DNA of 42,088 bases from Gammaproteobacteria bacterium (GCA_011088265.1 JAALKB010000005.1:1-42088); one strand, 5' to 3'; positions 35,409 to 42,088 are shown, counted from the stretch's first letter. Translations and numbers: made by a program. The notes: generated from the sequence alone by a model not told the origin.

Positions 35409-35786
35409 TCAGTGAAACACCACGCTTGCGGATAAAGTGAATGCGGGAATTGGGGCGTCAAAAAAGTCCCCGTTGTCATCCTGCATTTGATAACTTCCAA
35501 CCATCGCGCCCACCGGGGTTTTCAATACTGCACCGCTAGTGTATTCAAAACTCTCACCTGGTTTTAGATAAGGATGCTCTCCCACCACTCCTGGCCCACG
35601 GACTTCCTCTGTTTTACCTTCCGAGTCGGTAATAATCCAGTGACGGGTCAGCAGTTTCGCTGGTATGTCACCTCTATTTTCCATGTAGATCGTATAGGCA
35701 AAAACGAATTGGTTGTTATCTGGAATGAACTGGCTTTCAAGATAAGTCGGCGTTGCGAAAATGAAAATATTTTGTTTTGAAGTCAT
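35409..35786 (-). CDS. apaG: ApaG-domain protein (Co2+/Mg2+ efflux-associated)
   Basis: The 125 residues form one ApaG domain, a fibronectin-III-like beta sandwich. Typical features are YTIYMENRGDIPAKLLTRHWIITDSEGKTEEVRGPGVVGEHPYLKPGESFEYTSG read in order with residues such as R-H-W and the G-x-G-x-x-G loop in VRGPGVVG. ApaG is linked genetically to divalent cation efflux in enterobacteria; its biochemical role is unclear. It often follows rsmA but stands alone here, convergent with folKP and divergent from the aldehyde oxidoreductase operon. Confidence 0.95.
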   Translation of the reverse strand: MTSKQNIFIFATPTYLESQFIPDNNQFVFAYTIYMENRGDIPAKLLTRHWIITDSEGKTEEVRGPGVVGEHPYLKPGESFEYTSGAVLKTPVGAMVGSYQMQDDNGDFFDAPIPAFTLSASVVFH

Positions 35787-35885
35787 GAAGAGAATTTAAA
35801 ACCAGGCAGGGTTGATATGCAAGGCCGAAATTTCTAATTTAAATTTGATTATTGAGATTATACAGGCGAAGTGATATCGTCCTCT

Positions 35886-35913
35886 AAAACAATAACTGTA
35901 AAACGATAACTGG
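35886..35913. repeat. Imperfect 14-bp tandem duplication upstream of aorA
   Basis: aaaacaataactgt and aaaacgataactgg are adjacent and agree at 12 of 14 positions. They lie about 100 bases before the aorA start and may flank the operon promoter. Confidence 0.8.
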
Positions 35914-35963
35914 TACTGTTCCTTGGTATGCCACGTTTATTTTTATAGATGGTACTTGTAAAT

Positions 35964-35991
35964 AACTATAAATCCACAACTATAAATCCAC
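35964..35991. repeat. Perfect 14-bp tandem duplication at the aorA ribosome binding region
   Basis: aactataaatccac occurs twice in a row with no differences. The second copy ends 3 bases before the GGGAGA of the aorA Shine-Dalgarno region. Perfect identity suggests a recent duplication or selection. Confidence 0.92.
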
Positions 35992-36005
35992 AATGGGAGA
36001 TAGAA

Positions 36006-36482
36006 ATGCAACGATCGCTTTATATTGATCCGGATAAGTGTACGGGTTGTCTGCAGTGTGAAATGGCCTGCTCGTACGAGAATGAAGGGGTCTTCAATCC
36101 GTCAAAGTCCAGAATAAAGGTATTTACATTTCATGACGAAGGTCGGTTTGTTCCATATACATGCACCCAATGTGACGAAGCCTGGTGCCTGCATGCCTGT
36201 CCCGTTGAAGCAATCACCATGAACAAATCCACCGGGGCTATGGAAGTCAGTGATTCAGTGTGCGTGGGATGTAAAGTGTGCACCATTGCCTGCCCCTTTG
36301 GAACCGTGAATTATAATCAGGACAGTGGAAAAGTCGTCAAATGCGATCTATGTGGTGGAGATCCAAAATGCGCAAGCGCATGTCCCACAAGTGCTATTAC
36401 TTATGTAGATGCTGATGCGACTGGTCTTGATAAAATGCGCGCATGGGCAGCCAGAACCGATAATGCCGGGACGGCCAACTAA
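36006..36482 (+). CDS. aorA: AorA-like 4x[4Fe-4S] electron-transfer subunit of aldehyde oxidoreductase
   Basis: This 158-residue polyferredoxin has 16 cysteines in four cluster motifs: CTGCLQCEMAC, CTQCDEAWCLHAC, CVGCKVCTIAC and CDLCGGDPKCASAC. It resembles HycB/CooF-type proteins and the small subunit of the Aromatoleum-type aldehyde oxidoreductase, in which it wires the catalytic and flavin subunits together. ATG at 36006 is preceded by GGGAGA about 6-11 bases upstream and gives MQRSLYIDPDKC; the frame is open further upstream but into repeats. It lies 12 bases before aorB, and no signal peptide is present, so the complex is cytoplasmic. Confidence 0.9.
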   Translation: MQRSLYIDPDKCTGCLQCEMACSYENEGVFNPSKSRIKVFTFHDEGRFVPYTCTQCDEAWCLHACPVEAITMNKSTGAMEVSDSVCVGCKVCTIACPFGTVNYNQDSGKVVKCDLCGGDPKCASACPTSAITYVDADATGLDKMRAWAARTDNAGTAN

Positions 36483-36494
36483 GGGGGAAAGAAA

Positions 36495-38351
36495 ATGACT
36501 TGGGCACGCAAAATTTTAAGAATTAACCTGACTGCGGGTACTGTAAAGGAAGAAGCGTTAAACATGGAATGGGCAGCCAACTATATTGGCCAACGTGGAT
36601 TGGGAACACGCTATCTGGTAGAGGAAACGGATCCTGCATGTGATCCACTAGGGCCGGACAATAAGCTAATCTTCGCCACTGGGCCGCTTACTGGGACCAC
36701 TGTTTCCACAGGAGGTCGGTATTCCGTTATTACTAAAAGTCCCCTAACAGGGGCAATAGCCTGTTCTAATTCCGGCGGATTTATTGGTGCGGAGCTGAAG
36801 TCTGCGGGCTGGGACATGATTATATTTGAAGGAAAGTCTCCATCGCCGGTCTACCTGCATGTACAAAACGAAGTCGCTAAACTGGTTTCCGCTGAGGATT
36901 TATGGGGAAAGTCTGTTTGGGAAACCGACAAGTTACTCCATGAAAAACATCAGGATCCGCAAGTGAGAATAGCCGCTGTTGGCCGCTCCGCGGAAGAAGG
37001 GTGTTTGTATGCCGCTGTGATCAATGATCTCCATAGAGCGGCAGGGCGATCAGGAGTTGGCACTGTAATGGCGTCAAAAAACCTGAAAGCAGTGGTGGTT
37101 CGTGGTACTCGTGGTGTGGGTAATATCAAAGATCCCGTTAGATTCATGAATAGCGTGGCCGAACAAAAACAGGTGCTCGCTGAAAATGCCGTTACCGGTC
37201 AGGTACTACCTGCTTTGGGTACTCAGGTCCTGATGAATGTTATTAATGAAGTGGGTGCATTGCCGACGAATAATATGCAGGAGGTTCAGTTTGAGGGTGC
37301 TAATAATATTTCTGGCGAAGCGATGCTTGAGCCGCGCGAGAGCGATGGCAAACCAAATCTGACCACTAATGCAGCCTGCTTTGGATGCACGATTGCCTGT
37401 GGGCGAATTTCTACCATAGATAGAACTCACTTTTCAGTTGAGAACAAACCTGAGTACTGGGGTAACTCTGGCGGATTGGAGTACGAAGCTGCCTGGGCCA
37501 TGGGTGCAGACACTGGGGTCGATGACCTCGATGCGATTACCTACACCAACTTTATTTGTAATGAAGATGGTTTTGACCCTATTTCTTTTGGTTCAACCGT
37601 CGCAGCGGCGATGGAGTTATATCAGATAGGGGCAATTACCACAGATCAAACTGATGGTGTTGAACTGAATTTTGGATCCGCCGAAGCACTTACCTGGTGC
37701 GCTGATCAGGTTGCAATGGGAGTTGGATTTGGTCGGGATTTGGGCTTGGGATCCAAACGATTGTGTGAGAAGTATGGCCACCCAGAGCTTTCCATGACGG
37801 TAAAAGGGCAGGAATTTCCTGCTTATGATCCCCGCGGAATTCAGGGCATGGGCCTCACTTATGCGACTTCCAATCGAGGGGCTTGTCATCTTCGTGGTTA
37901 TACAGTGGCTTCTGAAATTCTCGGAATTCCTGAAAAAACTGATCCATTGGAGACAGAAGGTAAGGCTGATTTGGTTAAAGCATTCCAGGATGCGACTGCC
38001 GCCGTGGATTCAATGGGCTTATGTGTTTTCACAACATTCGCTTGGACGCTGGACAATATGGCTCCTCAAATTGACGCCGCATGTGAAGGTGACTGGACCG
38101 TTGAACGCTTAGCTGAAGCCGGTGAGCGAATTTGGAATCTTGAGCGGGACTATAATATCAAGGCCGGACTAACTGGTGCGGATGACTCCTTGCCTGGACG
38201 TTTGTTAAAAGATGCCGCAAAAGCGGGGCCAGCCGAAGGCAGGGTTTGTGATCTGGATAAAATGCTACCTGAATACTACGAGCTAAGAGGGTGGACTCCG
38301 AGCGGTGAAGTGACTGACGAAGTTAGACAAAGGCTTTCATTACCAGCATGA
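36495..38351 (+). CDS. aorB: Aldehyde ferredoxin oxidoreductase family catalytic subunit (tungsten/molybdenum pterin)
   Basis: The 618-residue protein has all three AOR domains: the N-terminal pterin-binding domain (WARKILRINLTAGTVKEE, GRYSVITKSPLTGAIACSNSGG), then the iron-sulfur and helical domains. The [4Fe-4S] ligands are C295-x2-C298-x3-C302 and C510 in GLCVFT. Family members oxidise aldehydes, or reduce carboxylic acids, using a tungsto-bis-pterin. Whether W or Mo is used cannot be read here. Sizes and order (17, 67 and 45 kDa class for the three subunits) match the NADH-linked AorABC of Aromatoleum. It overlaps aorC by 4 bases (ATGA). Confidence 0.92.
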   Translation: MTWARKILRINLTAGTVKEEALNMEWAANYIGQRGLGTRYLVEETDPACDPLGPDNKLIFATGPLTGTTVSTGGRYSVITKSPLTGAIACSNSGGFIGAELKSAGWDMIIFEGKSPSPVYLHVQNEVAKLVSAEDLWGKSVWETDKLLHEKHQDPQVRIAAVGRSAEEGCLYAAVINDLHRAAGRSGVGTVMASKNLKAVVVRGTRGVGNIKDPVRFMNSVAEQKQVLAENAVTGQVLPALGTQVLMNVINEVGALPTNNMQEVQFEGANNISGEAMLEPRESDGKPNLTTNAACFGCTIACGRISTIDRTHFSVENKPEYWGNSGGLEYEAAWAMGADTGVDDLDAITYTNFICNEDGFDPISFGSTVAAAMELYQIGAITTDQTDGVELNFGSAEALTWCADQVAMGVGFGRDLGLGSKRLCEKYGHPELSMTVKGQEFPAYDPRGIQGMGLTYATSNRGACHLRGYTVASEILGIPEKTDPLETEGKADLVKAFQDATAAVDSMGLCVFTTFAWTLDNMAPQIDAACEGDWTVERLAEAGERIWNLERDYNIKAGLTGADDSLPGRLLKDAAKAGPAEGRVCDLDKMLPEYYELRGWTPSGEVTDEVRQRLSLPA

Positions 38352-39592
38352 ATTACGTAATTATTGGCGCTGGCCCAGCGGGGGTGGTTGCTGCTGAAAC
38401 GTTGAGAAAACTCGATCAAACAGCCACCATCACCCTCATTGGGAATGAACCCGAGCCTCCTTATTCGCGAATGGCTATTCCCTATTTGTTAATCAACAAT
38501 ATTCAGGAACAAGGAACCTATTTGAGAAAACAGAATGACCACTTCCAGGACAAGAGTATTGATGTTGTCATTGGCTCAGTGACTTCCGTCGATATTCAGG
38601 CTCAAAAGCTTGGTTTGTCAGATGGATCAGTCGTTGAATACGACAAGCTTCTGGTTGCAACAGGCTCCAGACCTATTTCACCGCCGGTACCGGGCATCGA
38701 TCATCAGAAAGTTACTTCCTGTTGGACGCTTGCAGACGCGAGGAAAATTGCAGAGGGTGTTAAACCCGGCGCATCAGTTGTGTTGATCGGGGCTGGATTC
38801 ATCGGCTGTATTATTCTTGAGTCTCTGGTTGCCTCTGGAGCTGATTTGACGGTTATCGAGATGGGCAACCGAATGGTTCCGAGAATGCTTGATGAGAAAT
38901 GTGGAACAATGCTCGAAAAATGGTGTCTAGCGAAAGGTGTAAATGTGATGACTAGCTCCCAGGTCGAAGCTATCGAATCTGCAGGGTCCAATGTCAATGT
39001 AATGATTAGCGGTGGTCGGCAAGTTGAAGCTGAACTGGTGATTTCCGCCGCTGGGGTTCGTCCCAATGCTGATTTTCTATCGGATTCCGGTGTTGAATTA
39101 GTCAATGGTGCTATTTTAATTGACGAATATATGCAGTCTTCCGTTCCCAACATTTACGCTGCTGGTGATGTTGCCCATGGAAAGGACTTTTCCACGGGGG
39201 AGTTCAGCGTGCAGGCTATTCAACCTACAGCAGTTGATCATGCTCGAATTGCAGCGAGTAACATGGTCAAACATGGAAATGTACGCCATCAAGGCAGCGT
39301 ATTAATGAATGTGTTGGATACCATGGACCTAATTTCTGCTTCATACGGTCAGTGGGAAGGAGTGGAAGGTGGAGAGACCGCACAGCTACTTGATGAAGAC
39401 AATTTCAGATATATGCAGCTACAGTTTGAAGGCAATCGATTAATCGGTGCAAATACACTGGGGATGACTCAACATATTGGTATTTTGAGGGGGCTGATTC
39501 AAGGTGGATTTGATCTTGGGGTTTGGAAGCAGAAGCTCATGGACAATCCACTAAGAGTCATGGAAGCTTATCTCTCGGTAACTCATGGTTAG
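38348..39592 (+). CDS. aorC: AorC-like FAD/NAD(P)-dependent oxidoreductase subunit
   Basis: The 414-residue protein is a two-dinucleotide-binding-domain flavoprotein: VIIGAGPAGVVAAETL at the N-terminus for FAD, VLIGAGFIGCIILESL near residue 140 for NAD(P), and YAAGDVAHG near 270 closing the FAD site. It resembles the NADH-oxidising subunits related to nitrite reductase and CoA-disulfide reductase. In the Aromatoleum-type complex this subunit lets aldehyde oxidation reduce NAD+ directly, or the reverse. Translation is coupled to aorB. Downstream, 89 bases containing three tandem repeats separate it from the first moaD-like gene. Confidence 0.9.
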   Translation: MNYVIIGAGPAGVVAAETLRKLDQTATITLIGNEPEPPYSRMAIPYLLINNIQEQGTYLRKQNDHFQDKSIDVVIGSVTSVDIQAQKLGLSDGSVVEYDKLLVATGSRPISPPVPGIDHQKVTSCWTLADARKIAEGVKPGASVVLIGAGFIGCIILESLVASGADLTVIEMGNRMVPRMLDEKCGTMLEKWCLAKGVNVMTSSQVEAIESAGSNVNVMISGGRQVEAELVISAAGVRPNADFLSDSGVELVNGAILIDEYMQSSVPNIYAAGDVAHGKDFSTGEFSVQAIQPTAVDHARIAASNMVKHGNVRHQGSVLMNVLDTMDLISASYGQWEGVEGGETAQLLDEDNFRYMQLQFEGNRLIGANTLGMTQHIGILRGLIQGGFDLGVWKQKLMDNPLRVMEAYLSVTHG

Positions 39593-39609
39593 TTTTTGTT
39601 AGTTCCGAG

Positions 39610-39679
39610 AAATATTTTTCTGGGTATGTTGTCAAATATTTTTCCAAGTATTTTGCCAAATATTTTGACTGGGGTTGTC
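39610..39679. repeat. Three tandem ~24-bp repeats just upstream of the first moaD-like gene
   Basis: Units run 39610-39633 (24 bp), 39634-39657 (24 bp) and 39658-39679 (22 bp). Each starts AAATATTTT and ends with GTC or GCC. The first two agree at 19 of 24 positions. The third contains GGGG at 39671-39674, the likely ribosome binding site, and ends 2 bases before the ATG. Confidence 0.92.
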
Positions 39680-39681
39680 AG

Positions 39682-39930
39682 ATGCGAATTACCTTTAAAT
39701 TGTTTGCGACGTTGATGAGATTTTTGCCAGAAGGGGGGAGCAGAAATGTTATTACCCTGGATGTGGCGGAAACGACGACGCCAAATGATTTGATTGACCG
39801 ATATAATCTGCCGGAAAAAGAAGTGCATCTGGTGCTGGTCAATGGTGTCTATTTATATGAGGCCGACCGGGATAAACCGCTGAAAGACAATGATGCCTTG
39901 GCTATCTGGCCTCCGGTAGCAGGTGGATGA
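39682..39930 (+). CDS. MoaD/ThiS-like sulfur carrier protein 1
   Basis: This 82-residue ubiquitin-fold protein starts MRITFKLFATLMRFLPEG and ends WPPVAGG, with the C-terminal di-glycine that is adenylated and converted to a thiocarboxylate. In molybdopterin synthase MoaD supplies the dithiolene sulfur; genes like this sit in aor operons and presumably serve tungstopterin. ATG at 39682 is the family-like start; the frame upstream translates the tandem repeats (KYFSGYVVKYFSKYFAKYF) and is not believed. The stop overlaps the next ATG (ATGA). It is about 40% identical to the second copy at 40236. Confidence 0.9.
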   Translation: MRITFKLFATLMRFLPEGGSRNVITLDVAETTTPNDLIDRYNLPEKEVHLVLVNGVYLYEADRDKPLKDNDALAIWPPVAGG

Positions 39931-40235
39931 ATAACCAACGATCTCCCCATTTCACCTACCAGGCTGAAATGGGCTTCACCCATTATGAACTACTTAAGGG
40001 ATTGCCGTCGGCGGTAAAGCCCTATCTGGTCCATCGAATTTCTCCACTTATTAACGAAATACGACTCGATGGACGTATGGTGAAATTAACTATTCAGCCA
40101 GAAACGATTCGAAAAATTGCATCTATCGAACTACCAATTACTCATATTTCATTAGACTTTTTTGACTTTGATGCTGATCAATATGACATGTTCATGCATC
40201 GATTTAAGCGGTATTTGCATAGAGGTGGTGGGTAA
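39927..40235 (+). CDS. Small protein of unknown function between two MoaD-like genes, ending Gly-Gly-Gly
   Basis: I do not recognise this 102-residue protein. It has no signal peptide, transmembrane segment or cysteine. The N-terminus is polar with the aromatic stretch GFTHYELLKGLPSAVKPYLV. The middle ISPLINEIRLDGRMVKLTIQ looks like a beta hairpin. The end ISLDFFDFDADQYDMFMHRF is followed by K-R-Y-L-H-R-G-G-G. Its start overlaps moaD copy 1 (ATGA) and its stop abuts the ATG of copy 2, so it is locked into the operon. The glycine tail is suggestive given its two neighbours, but no ubiquitin fold is evident. A role in tungsten cofactor insertion or sulfur transfer is only a guess from position. 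Confidence 0.75.
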   Translation: MNNQRSPHFTYQAEMGFTHYELLKGLPSAVKPYLVHRISPLINEIRLDGRMVKLTIQPETIRKIASIELPITHISLDFFDFDADQYDMFMHRFKRYLHRGGG

Positions 40236-40484
40236 ATGAAAGTTACTCTAAAGCTATTTTCAAGTTTGATGGAGTATTTACCCAAAGAGGCGGATTCCAA
40301 CACGATCACCCTGGTTGTACCCGAGTCTTCCAGTCCCTATGATTTAATCGACCGTTTGAGAGTGCCTAGAAAAGAAGCTCAGGTCATAATGAAGAACGGA
40401 GAATTCTGCCCGATAGAACAACGCTCGTACAGTTTGAGTGAGGGAGACACTATATCTGTTTGGCCGTCTATCCAGGGTGGATGA
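40236..40484 (+). CDS. MoaD/ThiS-like sulfur carrier protein 2
   Basis: This second 82-residue beta-grasp protein starts MKVTLKLFSSLMEYLPKEA and ends WPSIQGG. It aligns without gaps to the first copy, with 33 of 82 identical residues including SSPYDLIDR versus TTPNDLIDR and the C-terminal GG. The ATG directly follows the stop of the unknown gene, with GAGGTG about 9 bases upstream. It is the last gene before a hairpin. Two divergent but same-length carriers in one operon suggest an old duplication with possible division of labour. Confidence 0.9.
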   Translation: MKVTLKLFSSLMEYLPKEADSNTITLVVPESSSPYDLIDRLRVPRKEAQVIMKNGEFCPIEQRSYSLSEGDTISVWPSIQGG

Positions 40485-40511
40485 AGTGCTCTCCAACTAT
40501 CGTCGGGTAGC

Positions 40512-40535
40512 GCGCTGGTATTGTTTTACCAGTGC
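40512..40535 (+). terminator. Hairpin after the second moaD-like gene (possible terminator or attenuator)
   Basis: GCGCTGGTA (40512-40520) pairs with TACCAGTGC (40527-40535) through nine pairs including one G-U, closing a 6-base loop TTGTTT. Only a weak T-rich stretch follows (TAGTGTTTCTG). A second small inverted repeat, TTCTGA-CAA-TCAGAA, is at 40542-40556. Partial termination before moaA would be plausible. Confidence 0.45.
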
Positions 40536-40755
40536 TAGTGTTTCTGACAATCAGAAGCTCCTGAAAAGAATAGAAAATCTCGTGGTTTGTTTTGATATCA
40601 TTCACTTCGTAAGCAAATGCCGTTAAAAAACAACTGGCATCGGTTTCGTTATTTATCAGCTCGGTGGTTCTAATTGAGCATCAGTATTATTTTTTATATT
40701 CGGCTGCATACAGGACTGTCATATTGCTGACGATTTATTAATCAGGTACCAATTT

Positions 40756-41781
40756 TTGATAAAAGATAAACGCCAAAGACCGCTTCATGATATTAGAATA
40801 TCAGTGACAGATCGATGCAATTTTCGATGTGGATATTGTATGCCCAAAGATGTGTTTGGGAAGAATCATCAGTTTTTGCGCCAAAGTGAGTTACTAGATT
40901 ATGAGGAAGTCGAAAGGCTTGTTAAAGCGTTCACAATATTAGGTGTTACGAAAGTACGATTGACTGGAGGTGAACCCCTTTTACGAAAAGACCTCGAGTA
41001 CTTAATTGAAAAACTAACAAACTTCGAAGCAATCAACGATGTGGCAATTACGACAAATGCCTCGCTACTTACTAAAAAAAGAGCGTTATCCCTCAAGGAA
41101 GCGGGGATCCGACGAATCAACATCAGCTTCGACGCGATCACTCCCGGGATATATCAACAGATCAACCAGATCAACTACCCAATGGAAGATATTCTCAAGG
41201 GGATTGAGAATGCCATTGGGGTTGATTTTGAGGCTGTCAAGGTAAATATGGTGGTGCAAAAGGGGATTAATGAAACTGACATCATTCCTATGGTAGAACA
41301 TTTTCGTGGATCAGGAGTGATATTACGGTTCATTGAGTTTATGGATGTAGGAAACCACAACCAATGGAATCACAACAAAGTTTTCAAATCCCAGCAAATA
41401 ATTGACACCATTCAGGCGAAGTATCCACTGCGAGTGGTTGGAGAGAACTATCCTGGAGAAGTAGCCAAGCGATGGGAATATCTGGATGGCAAGGGAGAAA
41501 TAGGAGTTATTTCTTCGATTACCCAACCTTTTTGTGGTGGTTGTACAAGAGCCCGATTATCTGCAATTGGGGAACTCTATACCTGTCTGTTTGCTCACTC
41601 GGGTTTCGATTTGAGAGGAATGTTGAGAAAGGGTTTTAGTGACCAGCAGATTGTTGATGAACTTTCGAAAATCTGGATGAACCGGACCGATCAATATTCC
41701 GTTGAGCGATTGAAAAATCCTTCTGGAACAGGATTGCCGCCTAATAGTCAAAAAGTCGAAATGTCCTATATCGGCGGCTAA
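40756..41781 (+). CDS. moaA: GTP 3',8-cyclase (molybdenum cofactor biosynthesis protein A)
   Basis: MoaA is the radical SAM enzyme that, with MoaC, turns GTP into cyclic pyranopterin monophosphate, the first intermediate of molybdopterin and tungstopterin. The 341 residues have both [4Fe-4S] sites: the N-terminal C-N-F-R-C-G-Y-C and the C-terminal FCGGCTRARLSAIGELYTC. The catalytically needed C-terminal Gly-Gly is present (MSYIGG). VRLTGGEPLLRKDLEYLI is the SAM-binding GGE motif. The start is TTG at 40756, with AGG 9 bases upstream; no ATG gives the conserved DIRISVTDRCNFRC region. It follows the aor/moaD genes and supports a dedicated pterin supply. Confidence 0.94.
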   Translation: MIKDKRQRPLHDIRISVTDRCNFRCGYCMPKDVFGKNHQFLRQSELLDYEEVERLVKAFTILGVTKVRLTGGEPLLRKDLEYLIEKLTNFEAINDVAITTNASLLTKKRALSLKEAGIRRINISFDAITPGIYQQINQINYPMEDILKGIENAIGVDFEAVKVNMVVQKGINETDIIPMVEHFRGSGVILRFIEFMDVGNHNQWNHNKVFKSQQIIDTIQAKYPLRVVGENYPGEVAKRWEYLDGKGEIGVISSITQPFCGGCTRARLSAIGELYTCLFAHSGFDLRGMLRKGFSDQQIVDELSKIWMNRTDQYSVERLKNPSGTGLPPNSQKVEMSYIGG

Positions 41782-41849
41782 CCATTCATAAACAGCTAAC
41801 TCGCCTTATATCAGCACTGCTCTGCCATAACAGCCCATATGACGGAAAT

Positions 41850-41892
41850 GTCCGGTGACGATGGGTTTCAGTACTGAGATCTGTCCCCGGAC
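41850..41892. other. Inverted repeat between convergent moaA and histone-like gene
   Basis: GTCCGG (41850-41855) and CCGGAC (41887-41892) bracket 31 bases that include the palindrome TCAGTACTGA. TTTCTTC follows on the + strand. It may end transcription in this convergent gap, but the stem is short. Confidence 0.3.
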
Positions 41893-41920
41893 TTTCTTCA
41901 TTAGCCTGTTTACAATATCG

Positions 41921-41955
41921 AATTTCCTGGTAAAGGCAAATTTCCTAGAAAGGCA
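41921..41955. repeat. Tandem 18/17-bp repeat at the 3' end of the histone-like gene
   Basis: aatttcctggtaaaggca (41921-41938) and aatttcctagaaaggca (41939-41955) are adjacent, differing by one substitution and one missing base. The second copy contains the TAG stop of the minus-strand gene. Confidence 0.88.
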
Positions 41956-42088
41956 AAGGAATTTTCATTCCTGCTTTCTTTTTTAGCTGGGCTTTCTTAC
42001 TGCCTTTTTTTTTAGCAGCGGTTTTTTTAGCTACCTTTTTCTTTGCGGTAGTTTTTTTGGCGGCGGTTTTTTTAGCTACCTTTTTCTT
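41945..42088 (-). CDS. C-terminal tail of a lysine/alanine-rich, histone H1-like protein (5' end outside window)
   Basis: The minus strand is open from the window edge to TAG at 41947-41945, giving 47 residues. They read as K/A/T-rich repeats (KKKVAKKTAAKK, twice) and finish with K-K-A-G-M-K-I-P-L-P-F. The repeat unit is 15 residues, or 45 bp (42088-42044, then from 42043). Such tails occur in bacterial histone H1-like DNA-binding proteins (AlgP type) and on some topoisomerase I or HU proteins; which one it is cannot be decided without the N-terminal part. The tail would bind DNA through its charge. Confidence 0.7.
   Translation of the reverse strand, partial: KKKVAKKTAAKKTTAKKKVAKKTAAKKKGSKKAQLKKKAGMKIPLPF

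Noticed and set aside
39523-39681. N-terminal extension of the first MoaD-like protein (to 135 residues)
   Set aside because: The extension overlaps aorC and translates the tandem repeats; MoaD proteins are about 80 residues and the ATG at 39682 has a ribosome binding site.
1-42088. CRISPR arrays, tRNA or rRNA genes, insertion sequences
   Set aside because: I found no regularly spaced direct repeats with unique spacers, no cloverleaf with a convincing T-arm, and no transposase-like protein on either strand.
1-42088. Reassigned stop codon to explain the helicase gene
   Set aside because: TAG, TAA and TGA all serve as normal stops at the ends of intact genes in this window.

Overview
This window looks like chromosomal DNA of a gammaproteobacterium of moderate GC content, probably a sulfur-oxidising and possibly CO2-fixing (thioautotrophic) lineage. 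The housekeeping genes are gammaproteobacterial in type: glyQ-glyS, gmhB-plsC, pdxA-rsmA, glmS, glmU, ppsA with its regulator, rimO, clpB, comF, bepA, rpiA, argE and apaG. The lifestyle clues are soxY-soxZ-soxA, cbbQ (the AAA+ partner of a Rubisco activase) beside rpiA, and an aldehyde oxidoreductase operon of the NADH-linked AorABC type. The species cannot be named from sequence reading alone.

Layout. 1-5.7 kb (+): the 3' end of a transaldolase/phosphoglucose isomerase fusion, then a tight run glyQ, glyS, mazG-like, gmhB, plsC. 5.8-15.2 kb (-): an overlapping cluster lipoprotein-atl-pdxA-rsmA, a SWIM/SNF2 helicase gene broken by two in-frame stop codons, glmS and glmU. 15.2-16.3 kb: a region without recognisable genes, full of short tandem and inverted repeats. 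16.3-19.8 kb: divergent ppsA (-) and its regulatory kinase/phosphotransferase gene (+); ppsA appears to start at AUU. 19.9-24.6 kb (+): rimO, clpB behind a convincing sigma-32 promoter, and a type IV pilin-like gene. 24.8-26.5 kb: comF and a divergent BioC-like methyltransferase with a degraded SAM motif. 26.5-31.7 kb (-): soxYZA, bepA, rpiA, cbbQ, followed by a frameshifted MOSC gene. 32.8-35.8 kb: argE and a folK-folP fusion (+), then apaG (-). 36.0-41.8 kb (+): aorA-aorB-aorC, a MoaD-like gene, an unknown small gene ending in Gly-Gly-Gly, a second MoaD-like gene, then moaA. The edge carries the C-terminal tail of a lysine/alanine-rich histone H1-like protein (-).

How the genes fit together. 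The 36-41.8 kb block is a self-contained unit: an iron-sulfur protein, a tungsten/molybdenum pterin catalytic subunit, an FAD subunit, two sulfur-carrier proteins and MoaA for pterin synthesis. rpiA and cbbQ suggest a pentose-phosphate/Calvin-cycle link. soxYZA is odd: the SoxY C-terminal tail, which should be GGCGG with the substrate-carrying cysteine, reads SGYDN, and no soxX or soxB is adjacent.

Four things stand out. (1) SoxY without its swinging-arm cysteine, still next to soxA. (2) Two genes broken by minimal lesions: two nonsense codons in the helicase and one frameshift in the MOSC gene. (3) Many intergenic regions built from imperfect tandem duplications of 11-24 bp. (4) Two divergent MoaD paralogues bracketing an unknown protein in the aldehyde oxidoreductase operon. 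Many starts are non-ATG (TTG for pdxA, rsmA, the ppsA regulator, the BioC-like gene and moaA; GTG for glyS, atl and glmU).
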